Shown here: positions 8,654-15,749 of the stretch, one piece after another
How the letters are laid out: every line of letters starts with the position of its first letter
Position numbering within the stretch: position 1 is the stretch's first letter
Origin: Actinomadura geliboluensis
Lineage (GTDB): Bacteria; Actinomycetota; Actinomycetes; Streptosporangiales; Streptosporangiaceae
DNA length: 33,599 nt
Reading direction: 5' to 3'
NCBI RefSeq assembly: GCF_005889745.1
Contig: NZ_VCKZ01000039.1
Location: 1 to 33,599 of the forward strand
Position numbers and translations under genes: made by a program
Notes under the pieces: generated by a model
The model's input: only the letters and a program-made list of their open reading frames with translations
Databases searched by the model: none
Told to the model about the DNA's origin: nothing

Positions 8654-9472
8654 ATGAGCAGATCACTGGAGGGACTCGGTCCGTCTGGGAAGCGGGCTGC
8701 CGAGCGAGTGAGGGCCATCCGACGTCAGCAGGGCCTGACCCTCGCTGACGTCGCGGCCCGACTCCAGAGCATCGGGCGCCCGATCCAGTTGACGGCGCTG
8801 TCCAAGATCGAGAAGGGGCAGCGGCGGCTCGATGTCGATGACCTCATCGCCCTCGCGCTGGCGTTGGAGGTTTCACCGAACTGGATCTTGCTTCCGGCGG
8901 AGGTGGACGACAACATCGAACTCCTGCCTGGCCGGGTCTGGCAGGCCGCGAACGCCTGGCGCTGGGCAGCAAGGACCATGCCCGCTGGCATCAACGTCCA
9001 ACCGAGCATCCACATCTGCTGCGGCTTCCGCGACCTGGAGTGGGCGGAATGGATGGCGTCCCGTCTCCGATCGATCGGATATCACGTGACCATGGATGAG
9101 TTCACCTCCATGGTGCTGGACGATGAGTCCGGCCAGTTCTCCACCGCTGCGAGGTCGATAGGGCTGAACGATGCCAAGGTCGTCATCGCCGTTCTCTCCC
9201 CGCACTTCAAAGAAGGTGCCTGGCAGGAGGAGCACCTCATCGCCGCCACAGCAGGGACGGACCGGGTCCTGCTACCCGTCATGGTCGAAAAGTATGAGCC
9301 CACGCGGACCATGCGAGCCATGGGATGCCTGGAGCTGTTCGATCTCGACGAGGGGACGGCTGCGTTCGTCCTGACGAACCAGATCGACGACGTCATCTGG
9401 CACAATGCCACACCCGCCGAGGCAGCACCCTTCCCCGGGCCAACGCCGCACGAGCCTGACGAGTTCGAGTGA
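8654..9472 (+). CDS. XRE helix-turn-helix / TIR-domain fusion protein
   Basis: 272 residues. An XRE DNA-binding domain occupies residues ~12-80 (VRAIRRQQGLTLADVAARL ... LSKIEKGQRRLDVDDLIAL). After a linker, a TIR-like domain spans ~118-250: a first strand and helix IHICCGFRDLEWAEWMASRL, then AKVVIAVLSPHFKEGAWQEEHLIAA at 174-198, and LLPVMVEKY. The SPHF..GAW.EE segment matches the S-x-W-x-x-E region of TIR domains, so E192 or E193 is the candidate NADase glutamate. Bacterial TIR domains cleave NAD+ or make signalling nucleotides during phage defence, and fusion to XRE suggests a DNA-tethered sensor or regulator. Ribosome site weak. The C-terminus is acidic and proline-rich. The HTH is certain; the TIR call is confident but catalytic activity is unproven. 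Confidence 0.85.
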   Translation: MSRSLEGLGPSGKRAAERVRAIRRQQGLTLADVAARLQSIGRPIQLTALSKIEKGQRRLDVDDLIALALALEVSPNWILLPAEVDDNIELLPGRVWQAANAWRWAARTMPAGINVQPSIHICCGFRDLEWAEWMASRLRSIGYHVTMDEFTSMVLDDESGQFSTAARSIGLNDAKVVIAVLSPHFKEGAWQEEHLIAATAGTDRVLLPVMVEKYEPTRTMRAMGCLELFDLDEGTAAFVLTNQIDDVIWHNATPAEAAPFPGPTPHEPDEFE

Positions 9473-9711
9473 GACACCTCCACCCGCGGACACGTTGACA
9501 GATCGCATAACGCCCCTGCAGCCGGTGGTGGTTCTCTCCGGCGGCGACCAGGAGCTGTCCGGGGTGTCGGCGCCGACGCCGTGGACAGCCACCAGACGGG
9601 GGGTTGATGTCGGGGACGAGGGTTACAGGAGTTCGTCCAGCTCGGTGATCTCCATAGTGGGCTACTGGCGCCGGCTGGACGTGCGGCCCACGGATTGAGT
9701 CGTAGACCACG
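9473..9711. other. Intergenic stretch
   Basis: No convincing gene. A minus-strand ATG frame of 10 codons (9655-9623) is present but has no ribosome site. No hairpin with a T-tract was seen. Confidence 0.4.
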
Positions 9712-10281
9712 ATGCCGGATCCCCGGATACTCCGGGCTATGGGCCTCTTTGTCACTACTTTCGGTGCTGCGCTGACGACCCTGCTCGGCGTTTTCGTAGG
9801 TGGCGTTCTGAGCCACCGCCTACAACAGCGGCAATGGTCACGCGACCGCCAGGCGGAAGCGTGCGCTCGGATCCTGCGCGAGTCCGCTAACGTCCTCCTC
9901 GAGCTGGGCAAACTCCAAGGCCGAGGCGTTACCCCTGCAGACGAGGGGGCACGTGTTCCGATACCAATCGACTGGCGCCCCTGGAATGAGGCGCTCGCCA
10001 CGTTGGCCTTGGTTGCTGATCATCGGATCGTCGCAGCTGCCCAGGCCATCGATCGAGCATTCTGGCCGGTCGGACTTCAGGTGGCACGCGGTTGGGCCAC
10101 AGATAGCGACTGGTACAGGCTCCGTAACGGTATCGAGGATGACCGGCGGGACTTCGTCAACGTCGCACGGAAGCATTTGGCTTCGCCGGGCCCACCATTG
10201 CGTCGTCTGACTGGCCGCCCCGACTTGGATGATCCGATCTGGACGCTGCATCGTTCCTACTTCTCTTCGTCAGAAGATTGA
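9712..10281 (+). CDS. Membrane-anchored hypothetical protein
   Basis: 189 residues from ATG 9712; a second ATG at 9739 would shorten it by nine residues. One hydrophobic span lies near the N-terminus (about 10-33, MGLFVTTFGAALTTLLGVFVGGVLS), directly followed by a basic/glutamine-rich stretch (HRLQQRQWSRDRQAEA) and a soluble helical domain, a layout common in unnamed actinomycete proteins. No catalytic motif is visible. Third-position GC is lower than in the chromosomal part, as expected for transferred DNA. Its 3' end overlaps the convergent Nudix gene by 25 bp. Function unknown. Confidence 0.65.
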   Translation: MPDPRILRAMGLFVTTFGAALTTLLGVFVGGVLSHRLQQRQWSRDRQAEACARILRESANVLLELGKLQGRGVTPADEGARVPIPIDWRPWNEALATLALVADHRIVAAAQAIDRAFWPVGLQVARGWATDSDWYRLRNGIEDDRRDFVNVARKHLASPGPPLRRLTGRPDLDDPIWTLHRSYFSSSED

Positions 10282-10559
10282 AGAGTAGGGCTTTTGGCCG
10301 CGTAGTACATCAGGAGGCGGTCGCCGGCGTGCGGCGCCCACGCGATGACCGAGGGTGCGGGAGGTAGCTGCGGCGTGATGGCCAGTTCCTCCCGCACCTC
10401 GCGGGCGACTCCGGCGGATGGCAGTTCACCCTCGTGGACGTATCCGCCGGGCAGGTGCCATCGCCTCTTGTACGCGGGGTTGACCAGCAGGACGAGCCCG
10501 CGCGGATCGGTCAGTACGGCATGAGCTGCTGTCTGCGGAGTCGCGATGTCCGTTGCCAC
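10257..10559 (-). CDS. Nudix hydrolase, C-terminally short
   Basis: 100 residues from GTG 10559, three bases after the HemC-like stop, so translationally coupled. A Nudix box is present: G39-x5-E45-x7-REVREELAI at 53-61, with Ala in place of the usual Gly near the end. Nudix enzymes hydrolyse nucleoside diphosphates linked to another moiety, using Mg2+ held by the REUXEE glutamates. Typical members have 130-150 residues; this one stops soon after the strand DRLLMYYAA and ends in a polar tail (SPTLQSSDEEK). The last 25 bp overlap the convergent membrane-protein gene, suggesting a rearrangement replaced its true 3' end. It may be inactive. Its place in the HemB/HemC-like operon hints at a shared pathway, substrate unknown. 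Confidence 0.75.
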   Translation of the reverse strand: MATDIATPQTAAHAVLTDPRGLVLLVNPAYKRRWHLPGGYVHEGELPSAGVAREVREELAITPQLPPAPSVIAWAPHAGDRLLMYYAAKSPTLQSSDEEK

Positions 10560-10562
10560 GGG

Positions 10563-11579
10563 TCAGTGCAGGCGGGTGCCGGCGATGATGCTTCGGGCGT
10601 TCTTGCGGGTCAGGTTCGCGGCGACGAAGGCGCCCAGTTCGTAGGCGTGGTCGGGGGTGTCCCACTCGTGGGCGTAGGCGAATGTCGCGCCGTCGCGGCT
10701 GAACACCATGCCGATGAGGCTGAGCTGGCCGTCGTCGGTGGTGTGGCAGTGTCCCGCTATCGGGCTGTTGCAGTGGCCCTGGAGCGCGTGCAGCATCGTT
10801 CGCTCGGCGAGGATGTGGGTGCGGGTCTGTGCGTCGTCGATGACCTGGAGGAGTTCCACTATCCCCTCGTCGGCCTTGCGGCACTGGACGCCGACGACTC
10901 CGGCCCCGATGGCGGGGCACATCTCGTCCAGGCTGAGAAGCTGCGAGATGCGGTGTTCCATGCCGACCTTGGCCAGGCCGCCGCCCGCCAGGACCAGGGC
11001 GTCCACTTCCTGCTCCTCGTCGAGCCGGGTGAGCCGCGGGACGACGTTGCCGCGGAACCGCTGAACGTTGAGGTCGGGCCGCCTGCGTAGGAGCTGTGCC
11101 TTGCGCCGGACGGCGGACGTCCCGATACGCGCTCCCGGCGGGAGGTCGCTGATCGCGCTGTACTTCGAACCGTCTGGGAAGACCACGGCGTCGCGCACGT
11201 CGTCGCGCTGGAGGTAGGCGGCGAAGACGAACTCTTTGGGCAGGGGGACGTCGCCGGGGACGTCCTTCATGTAGTGCACGGCGGCATCGATGTGCCCCAT
11301 CATCAGGGCCTTGTCGATCTCCTTCATGAACAGGCCCTTGCCGCCCAGCTCCGACAGGTCGCCCTTGTAGCGGTCCGCGGAGGTCTCGATGGGGACGTAC
11401 TCGATCTCCAGGCCGGGCACGACCGCCGCGAGGCCGTCGATGACGCGACTGGCGTAGGCGCGAGCGAGGTGGCTGGTGCGTCCCCCCAGCCGGAATGCCC
11501 TCGCGGGCAGCGCGTCGCGGAAGTAGGCGGCGGCCGGAGCGAGGGACGTACTTGATTCGGTGCGAACGACGGTCATCAC
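10563..11579 (-). CDS. hemC: Hydroxymethylbilane synthase (porphobilinogen deaminase) paralogue
   Basis: 338 residues from GTG 11579, overlapping the stop of the HemB-like gene (GTGA); ATG 11576 is the alternative. Family members condense four porphobilinogens into hydroxymethylbilane, using a dipyrromethane cofactor bound to cysteine. Expected residues are present: the substrate-binding R-x-S-x-LA region (GGRTSHLARAYA), catalytic D106 in MKDVP, RIGTSAVRR at 151-159, RGNV..RL at 176-182, and the cofactor cysteine C270 in LQGHCNSPIAGHC. Some conserved positions are changed: HYMKD replaces HSMKD, and the usual GQGA is GAGV. Cytoplasmic. Its partner HemB-like protein cannot be a normal porphobilinogen synthase, so this is probably a second, pathway-specific copy beside the housekeeping gene expected elsewhere. 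Confidence 0.88.
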   Translation of the reverse strand: MMTVVRTESSTSLAPAAAYFRDALPARAFRLGGRTSHLARAYASRVIDGLAAVVPGLEIEYVPIETSADRYKGDLSELGGKGLFMKEIDKALMMGHIDAAVHYMKDVPGDVPLPKEFVFAAYLQRDDVRDAVVFPDGSKYSAISDLPPGARIGTSAVRRKAQLLRRRPDLNVQRFRGNVVPRLTRLDEEQEVDALVLAGGGLAKVGMEHRISQLLSLDEMCPAIGAGVVGVQCRKADEGIVELLQVIDDAQTRTHILAERTMLHALQGHCNSPIAGHCHTTDDGQLSLIGMVFSRDGATFAYAHEWDTPDHAYELGAFVAANLTRKNARSIIAGTRLH

Positions 11580-12484
11580 GAAGGCTTCCGGGACGTCGGG
11601 ACGGTGGACGGCGCATCACTGAGCGTAGCCAGGAGCGTGAGAGCGGCATGGCTGACCACCCGCGACGCTCCGGCGCGCAGGAGCATGGCGTACTCCTCGG
11701 CCAGAAGCGCGGGCGGAAGGACGCATTCTCCGGAGACGGAGAAAGGCAGCAGCGGCACGCCGGATCTGGCGTACAGGGCACAGAGGATGTCGGTCGAGAA
11801 CAGGGCGGGCTCGATCAGCAGTGAGTCGGCGCCTTCGGACAGCATCAGCAGCCCCCGCTCGACGGCCGTGGCCGTGGAGCCCGAGGCCGGGAGTTGAAAG
11901 GGCCGCTGCTTGTTCTGGGGCCGGATGCCCATCGCGGCGCGGTAACCGGAGTAGAGGCGTGAGTTCACGATCAAGTGCGGCATGATGCCGACGCGGCTGT
12001 ATCCGGCGGAGTCGAGTGCGCTCCGGCATGCCGCGATCGAGCCGGGGACCATCGCTGCGGGACCGATCACGTCGGCCCCGGCTTTGGCCTGCGCCACCGC
12101 TTGCTGGGCGAGCGCCGCGATGGTCGCCGCCTGGTCGGGCCGTCCATTTCGCGCGGTGAGATGGCAATCCCCGCTCGACAGATAGCCGCAGAGACAGGTC
12201 TCCGTCATCACTTGGATACCGAGGCGCGTCGACTTGATAGCGCGGATCGCACGCGTCATCACAGAGCCGCCCGCTGTGGCTGTTGACCCCGAGGCGTCGC
12301 GCCGGTCAGTGGCGAAGACCTTCAACGCGGTCACGCCGGCCCTGTGGGCCCGTGCCGTCAAGCGCGGCAGTTGCTCCAGGCGGTAGGTCGGGACTGGGCC
12401 GCCTTCCCTGCCGTCTTCACGGACGAGTACGACCATGACGAGACGATCCGCAAAGAGCTGGGGGTATGCCCCCTTGAACACGTC
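11576..12484 (-). CDS. HemB-like protein lacking the Schiff-base lysines
   Basis: About 302 residues. GTG 12484 was chosen because GAGGTG lies at good spacing; a TTG at 12499 is possible. The chain follows the 5-aminolevulinate dehydratase (porphobilinogen synthase) family throughout: LVREDG, DASGSTA, TETCLCGYLSSGDC, AKAGADVIGPAAM, EGADSLLIEPAL, VSGE. The three zinc cysteines C97, C99 and C107 keep the exact CxCx7C spacing. Both catalytic lysines are missing: the segment normally SY-x-x-K-x-AS reads MPHLIVNS, and the normal VKPA reads IEPA (E225). It therefore cannot form the usual two Schiff bases with 5-aminolevulinate and is either a different zinc enzyme or a binding protein. It is first in an operon with the HemC paralogue and the Nudix protein. 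Family assignment is firm; function is unknown. Confidence 0.85.
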   Translation of the reverse strand, partial: DVFKGAYPQLFADRLVMVVLVREDGREGGPVPTYRLEQLPRLTARAHRAGVTALKVFATDRRDASGSTATAGGSVMTRAIRAIKSTRLGIQVMTETCLCGYLSSGDCHLTARNGRPDQAATIAALAQQAVAQAKAGADVIGPAAMVPGSIAACRSALDSAGYSRVGIMPHLIVNSRLYSGYRAAMGIRPQNKQRPFQLPASGSTATAVERGLLMLSEGADSLLIEPALFSTDILCALYARSGVPLLPFSVSGECVLPPALLAEEYAMLLRAGASRVVSHAALTLLATLSDAPSTVPTSRKPS

Positions 12485-12495
12485 CCACCTCACTT

Positions 12496-12585
12496 TCAAG
12501 AGGAGTTGTTGAACGACTGACCGATGCTGGTGAGGGCAGGGCCGTTCGTATGGCGGCTGGATGGGCCCTGGAACCCCTCGACCAT
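12496..12585 (-). CDS. Possible 29-residue peptide upstream of the HemB-like gene
   Basis: ATG 12585 to TGA 12496, 29 codons, with the stop just before the chosen HemB-like start and overlapping its alternative TTG start (TTGA). About four fifths of third positions are G or C. The peptide is rich in Ser, Asn and Gly and ends SIGQSFNNSS, unlike shadow translations. No clear ribosome site precedes the ATG, and the frame is open further upstream. It could be a leader or precursor peptide, or chance. Confidence 0.25.
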   Translation of the reverse strand: MVEGFQGPSSRHTNGPALTSIGQSFNNSS

Positions 12586-12654
12586 CGGTGATTTCAGGGT
12601 CCGCGCCCCGAAGTTCCGGTGGGGCGCCGACCGATCGTCCAGGGCGAGACGTCG

Positions 12655-13290
12655 ACGTAGGAGAACGGCGGTCGGTCGTGCGTCCCGCTCATGGCGCTGG
12701 AGGCGGTGCGCAGCCGCGGGCTGACGGCGCCGGTCGTGGCGTGCGCGGGTCACCGCCTCGGCGAGTACCTCGCCTTCGTCGCCGCCGACGCCCGCCCGAC
12801 GCCCGCCCGAGGCCCGGCGAGGCGGCCGGCGGCGGCGCAGGCCGAGCGGCATGGCGGCGATCACCGGGCCGGACGCGCGCGCCTTGCCCGACCTTCTCGG
12901 CGAGGTCCGAGTGGACGGAAGGGTCTGGACGCGAACGTCAACGGCCCGACCCGGGTCATGGTCTCGGGCACCGCGGCGGGCGTCAGGGTCGTCGCAGAGC
13001 GCACACGGAGGCGACGGCTCAAGGCGACGCGCTTGAGCGTCCGAGGGTGTCTTCCATGGCGAGCTGATGCTCGATGCGCTCCCTGCGCCGCGCGGGGCGT
13101 TGCGCGCCGCCGAACGGCAGCTCAGCCGGCCAGTGCGGTGGGAACCTGTGCGGCCGCCGCACAGGCGACCTCGGCTGCACCGACGTGCTGGAGATCGGCC
13201 CGGTGCGGGGCCTGGCGCAGACGACGCGCCGTATCAGCCCGGACGCCGACGTCCACTACATGGGCGGGCAGCCGTGCTGGAACCGCCCGG
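12655..13290 (+). pseudogene. Malonyl-CoA:ACP acyltransferase (FabD/AT) pseudogene
   Basis: Acyltransferase motifs appear in order but in three reading frames. In the frame of 12691: ALEAVRSRGLTAPVVACAGHRLGEYLAFVAA, the nucleophile-elbow region, with GHSLGE changed to GHRLGE. In the frame of 12851: MAAITGPDARALPDLLGEV. Back in the first frame: NVNGPTRVMVSGTAAGV. In the frame of 13067: VFHGELM and QLSRPVRWE, the active-site histidine region and C-terminal motif, closer together than normal. In the frame of 13074: VLEIGPVRGLAQTTRRI. Intact enzymes load malonyl units onto acyl carrier protein. At least three frameshifts, an internal deletion and loss of the catalytic serine make this non-functional. 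It points to a former fatty-acid- or polyketide-type locus beside the HemB/HemC-like operon. The 5' end is not clear. Confidence 0.75.
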
Positions 13291-13983
13291 CGGCGTCGTC
13301 GGCGGAGTGCCCATGCCCGCGGGCCCTGGCTGGCTGGGGCCTCCGATCACCTGCAGGCGCTCGTGGCTTCGCCGCGTAACCGCTCGGAGGCGGTGTACTC
13401 GGCGATGAACGCGCTTTCGCGGTATCGCCGATCTCTTCGACTGCAGGGTAGGCGGGGTGCTAGGGCCGCCGCGGCATGCATCCCGGCCCTGGCCTGCCCC
13501 GCCGCGCGGAGGGCCCCGCCGACGCGCCGACGGTCGGTGCCCGCTCGGCTCCCCGGTGCGCGGCTTCGGCTGTATCTGACTGTCTGGAGGTCCACCAACG
13601 TCTCGATGATCTCGGTGGTCTGGCTCCAAGCTCCGACAGCGTCGAGCATAAGTTCGCGACGGCGGTCGGCGGGAACGGCGGGCTGAGCAGCAGATCGCCC
13701 CGGCCGTGTTCGACCCCAATCTCCGGATGCGGTCTCAGGCCCCCCACGCGCCGGCCGGACTCAAGGACGAACCGGACAGCGCAGACACAATTGCCGACCA
13801 GGCGCATTTCGGATTCGGCGCCCCAGTCCCGCATAAGGTCACCTAGAATTTTGTCGGCACCGACTCCTAAACCGGGCGGGAATGTGAGCTTGTTTCATTT
13901 CCTCCTGCGTTCTTTCGTCGGCGCGGCACCGTCGCCCCGGTCGAGGAGATCGGCGCACAGCACCGGAGGCGGCGGCGGTGTGG
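13291..13983. other. Decayed or intergenic stretch
   Basis: No intact gene. On the minus strand, protein-like pieces occur in different frames (CVCAVRFVLESGRRVGGL near 13730-13800; AWSQTTEIIETLVDLQTV near 13570-13640), perhaps the remains of a frameshifted gene that could not be identified. The part near 13840-13910 is AT-richer. Confidence 0.35.
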
Positions 13984-14367
13984 TCATGGATCGCTCAACT
14001 GATGTTGCGGCCGCACCGGGCGCCGCGCCACCGCCCCCTCGCCGGGCCCCGCCAGCATGCGGCTCAGCCCTTCGGCCAGGTCGCGCCCACGCGCCGTCAC
14101 CTGGTATCGGCTGCTTATCGGGGGGCCTGGACACACCTGGCGGGTGACCAGCCCTTCGTCGATGAGTGCTTGCAGGCGGGTGCTGAGGCTGGTGGCGGTG
14201 ATGCCGGGAATGGAGATCTGAAGCTCAGAGAACCTGGCCGGCCCCTGACCGAGAACGTAGATCAGGTGAGGGGCCCACCGTCGATGCAAGATGCCCAGGA
14301 TCGGCAACGCCTCGACCGGAAGATCATGCACTCCGCGGCTGCGGGATTTAGGGCCGGTCACTTTCAT
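13984..14367 (-). CDS. HxlR-family winged-helix transcriptional regulator
   Basis: 127 residues from ATG 14367 after a strong GAGGAG ribosome site. The HxlR/MarR-like winged helix is complete: LPILGILHRRWAPHLIYVLGQGPARFSELQISIPGITATSLSTRLQALIDEGLV, then the wing and TARGRDLAEGLSRM. A conserved cysteine usually found in redox-sensing HxlR proteins just before the first helix is absent; the position has PVEALPILG. HxlR proteins bind as dimers and usually control an adjacent gene. Neighbours are the acyltransferase pseudogene downstream and the transposition cluster upstream on the other strand. An inverted repeat lies 95 bp upstream. Confidence 0.85.
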   Translation of the reverse strand: MKVTGPKSRSRGVHDLPVEALPILGILHRRWAPHLIYVLGQGPARFSELQISIPGITATSLSTRLQALIDEGLVTRQVCPGPPISSRYQVTARGRDLAEGLSRMLAGPGEGAVARRPVRPQHQLSDP

Positions 14368-14993
14368 GGAGCTCCTCGCGATTCACTAGTTCCGCTGCTA
14401 CATTCCTGGATTGCAGCATCAGTTCCGACCGCGGGCGGTTGTCCCCGCATCCCCCCATTTTGACGTGTCCGCACGTCTTGGTGTTGGAGGTCGAAGTGCT
14501 CGCAGTCTTCTCGGCGCCCACCCCACTGCTCCGGGCGCCACGCCCGGCGCCCCGCGGCCGCCGGGCCCGCGCCGGGCGCGCGGCGGTGGCCGGCAGCCGA
14601 CAGGAGCCGGTGCTGCGCGCCGCACTGCACTGTCACACTGCACGGCCGCGTGGTGCCCGGCCCGCAGAGCAGCGGCGGGCCGCGACCCGACTTCGGCGAG
14701 CGCATCTGCGGCCGCACGACCCCGGGCACGCCGACCAGGCCGGTATGAGCGCTCGCCGATGATCGTCTCCGCTGCCGCGGGCGGCGGGCCCCCGGGCGGC
14801 GCGTGCGCATCGGTGCGGCCGTGGGCGGGTGCACCGTCCAGCGCGCGCGAACCGGTCGGCGCCCGGCTGGGCGGGGGCCCCAGACCCTTGCCCCCGCCGC
14901 GCGGCATCACAGCCACCTCCACATGGCCTCCAGCACGGGCCGGGGTGGCATGCTCACCACCGCAAGCGGGCGGCAGAAAGGACGCCAACGCCG
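14368..14993. other. Non-coding stretch before the transposition cluster
   Basis: 626 bp with no supported gene; open frames are arginine/proline-rich shadows. It holds the HxlR promoter side and presumably the promoter and one end of the transposition cluster, but no terminal inverted repeat could be matched to the other side by eye. Confidence 0.4.
14462..14477. promoter_or_regulatory. Inverted repeat between the HxlR gene and the ATPase gene
   Basis: GACGTG-TCCG-CACGTC is a perfect 6-4-6 inverted repeat 95 bp upstream of the HxlR start, on the side facing the transposition genes. Possible operator for the HxlR protein; a transposase site is the alternative. Confidence 0.3.
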
Positions 14994-15749
14994 ATGCCCC
15001 ACCACTTCCTGGACTATCCGGGCCTGCAGACGTTGAAGACCCGCCAGTATCAGCTCACCAGAAGGATCGTCGGCGATGTGGCGAAGATTTTGGCCATGGG
15101 CTGCGTGCACGGTCCGACCGGAACGGGCAAGACGTTCGCCGTTGAAGCCGGTCTGGAGGACATGGCCGACTTCCCGATCGTGTACTGCTCGCTGGAGACC
15201 ATCGCCGGCGTGACCCCCTACCGGCTGGCCGGAGCGCTGTTCCAGGCGGTCACCGGGGCCGAGGCCCCCCACACCAGGAGCCGCTTTCCGCTCTTGAGGT
15301 CGCTGGAGGAGTACCTGGCCGCTCCGGAACGCCTAATCGTTCTGGACGAGGCGCAGCGCCTCACCGGCCACTGCCTGGAGATGGTGCGGCATCTGCACGA
15401 CTCGCGACGGACGCGTTTCGCCGTCCTGTACGTCGGCGGCGACGGCTGCTGGGAGCGGCTGTCGCGCTCGCCGATGCTCGCATCCAGGATCTACCGCCGG
15501 CTTCCCTTCATGCCGCTGTCGCCCGACGCCGTCCCCCGGATGATCCGCCGCTTTCACGCCATCTACGCCCAGGCCGACGACGAACTGCTCACCGAGATCA
15601 ACGAGACCTACGCCAACGGGGTGCTGAGGAACTGGGCCAGCTTCACCATCAGCGCAGCGCAGGCCTGCGCCGAGTTGGGCAAGGAGCACATCGACGACGT
15701 GGTGGTCGACACCGTCATGCCGATGCTGGGAGAGGGCATTGAGGACTAG
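14994..15749 (+). CDS. AAA+ ATPase of the TnsC/TniB/MuB type
   Basis: 251 residues from ATG 14994; the frame is open upstream but without homology, and an AGAAAGGA site precedes this ATG. Walker A is GPTGTGKT at 40-47, Walker B LIVLDEAQ at 114-121, with a following sensor-like strand (FAVLYVGGD) and a C-terminal lid (MLASRIYRRLPFMPLSPDAV ... LLTEINETYANGVLRNWASFT) as in TniB/MuB-type proteins. Such ATPases form filaments on DNA, mark the target and activate a DDE transposase. It is the first gene of a plus-strand set; the next gene's TTG start overlaps its stop. No TniQ/TnsD partner with zinc motifs was found, so the target-choosing factor may be one of the next two proteins. Cytoplasmic. Confidence 0.88.
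   Translation: MPHHFLDYPGLQTLKTRQYQLTRRIVGDVAKILAMGCVHGPTGTGKTFAVEAGLEDMADFPIVYCSLETIAGVTPYRLAGALFQAVTGAEAPHTRSRFPLLRSLEEYLAAPERLIVLDEAQRLTGHCLEMVRHLHDSRRTRFAVLYVGGDGCWERLSRSPMLASRIYRRLPFMPLSPDAVPRMIRRFHAIYAQADDELLTEINETYANGVLRNWASFTISAAQACAELGKEHIDDVVVDTVMPMLGEGIED

Noticed and set aside
9623..9655. Ten-codon minus-strand frame (MEITELDELL)
   Set aside because: It has a tidy acidic sequence, but no ribosome site, a stop just upstream and no context to support a peptide gene.
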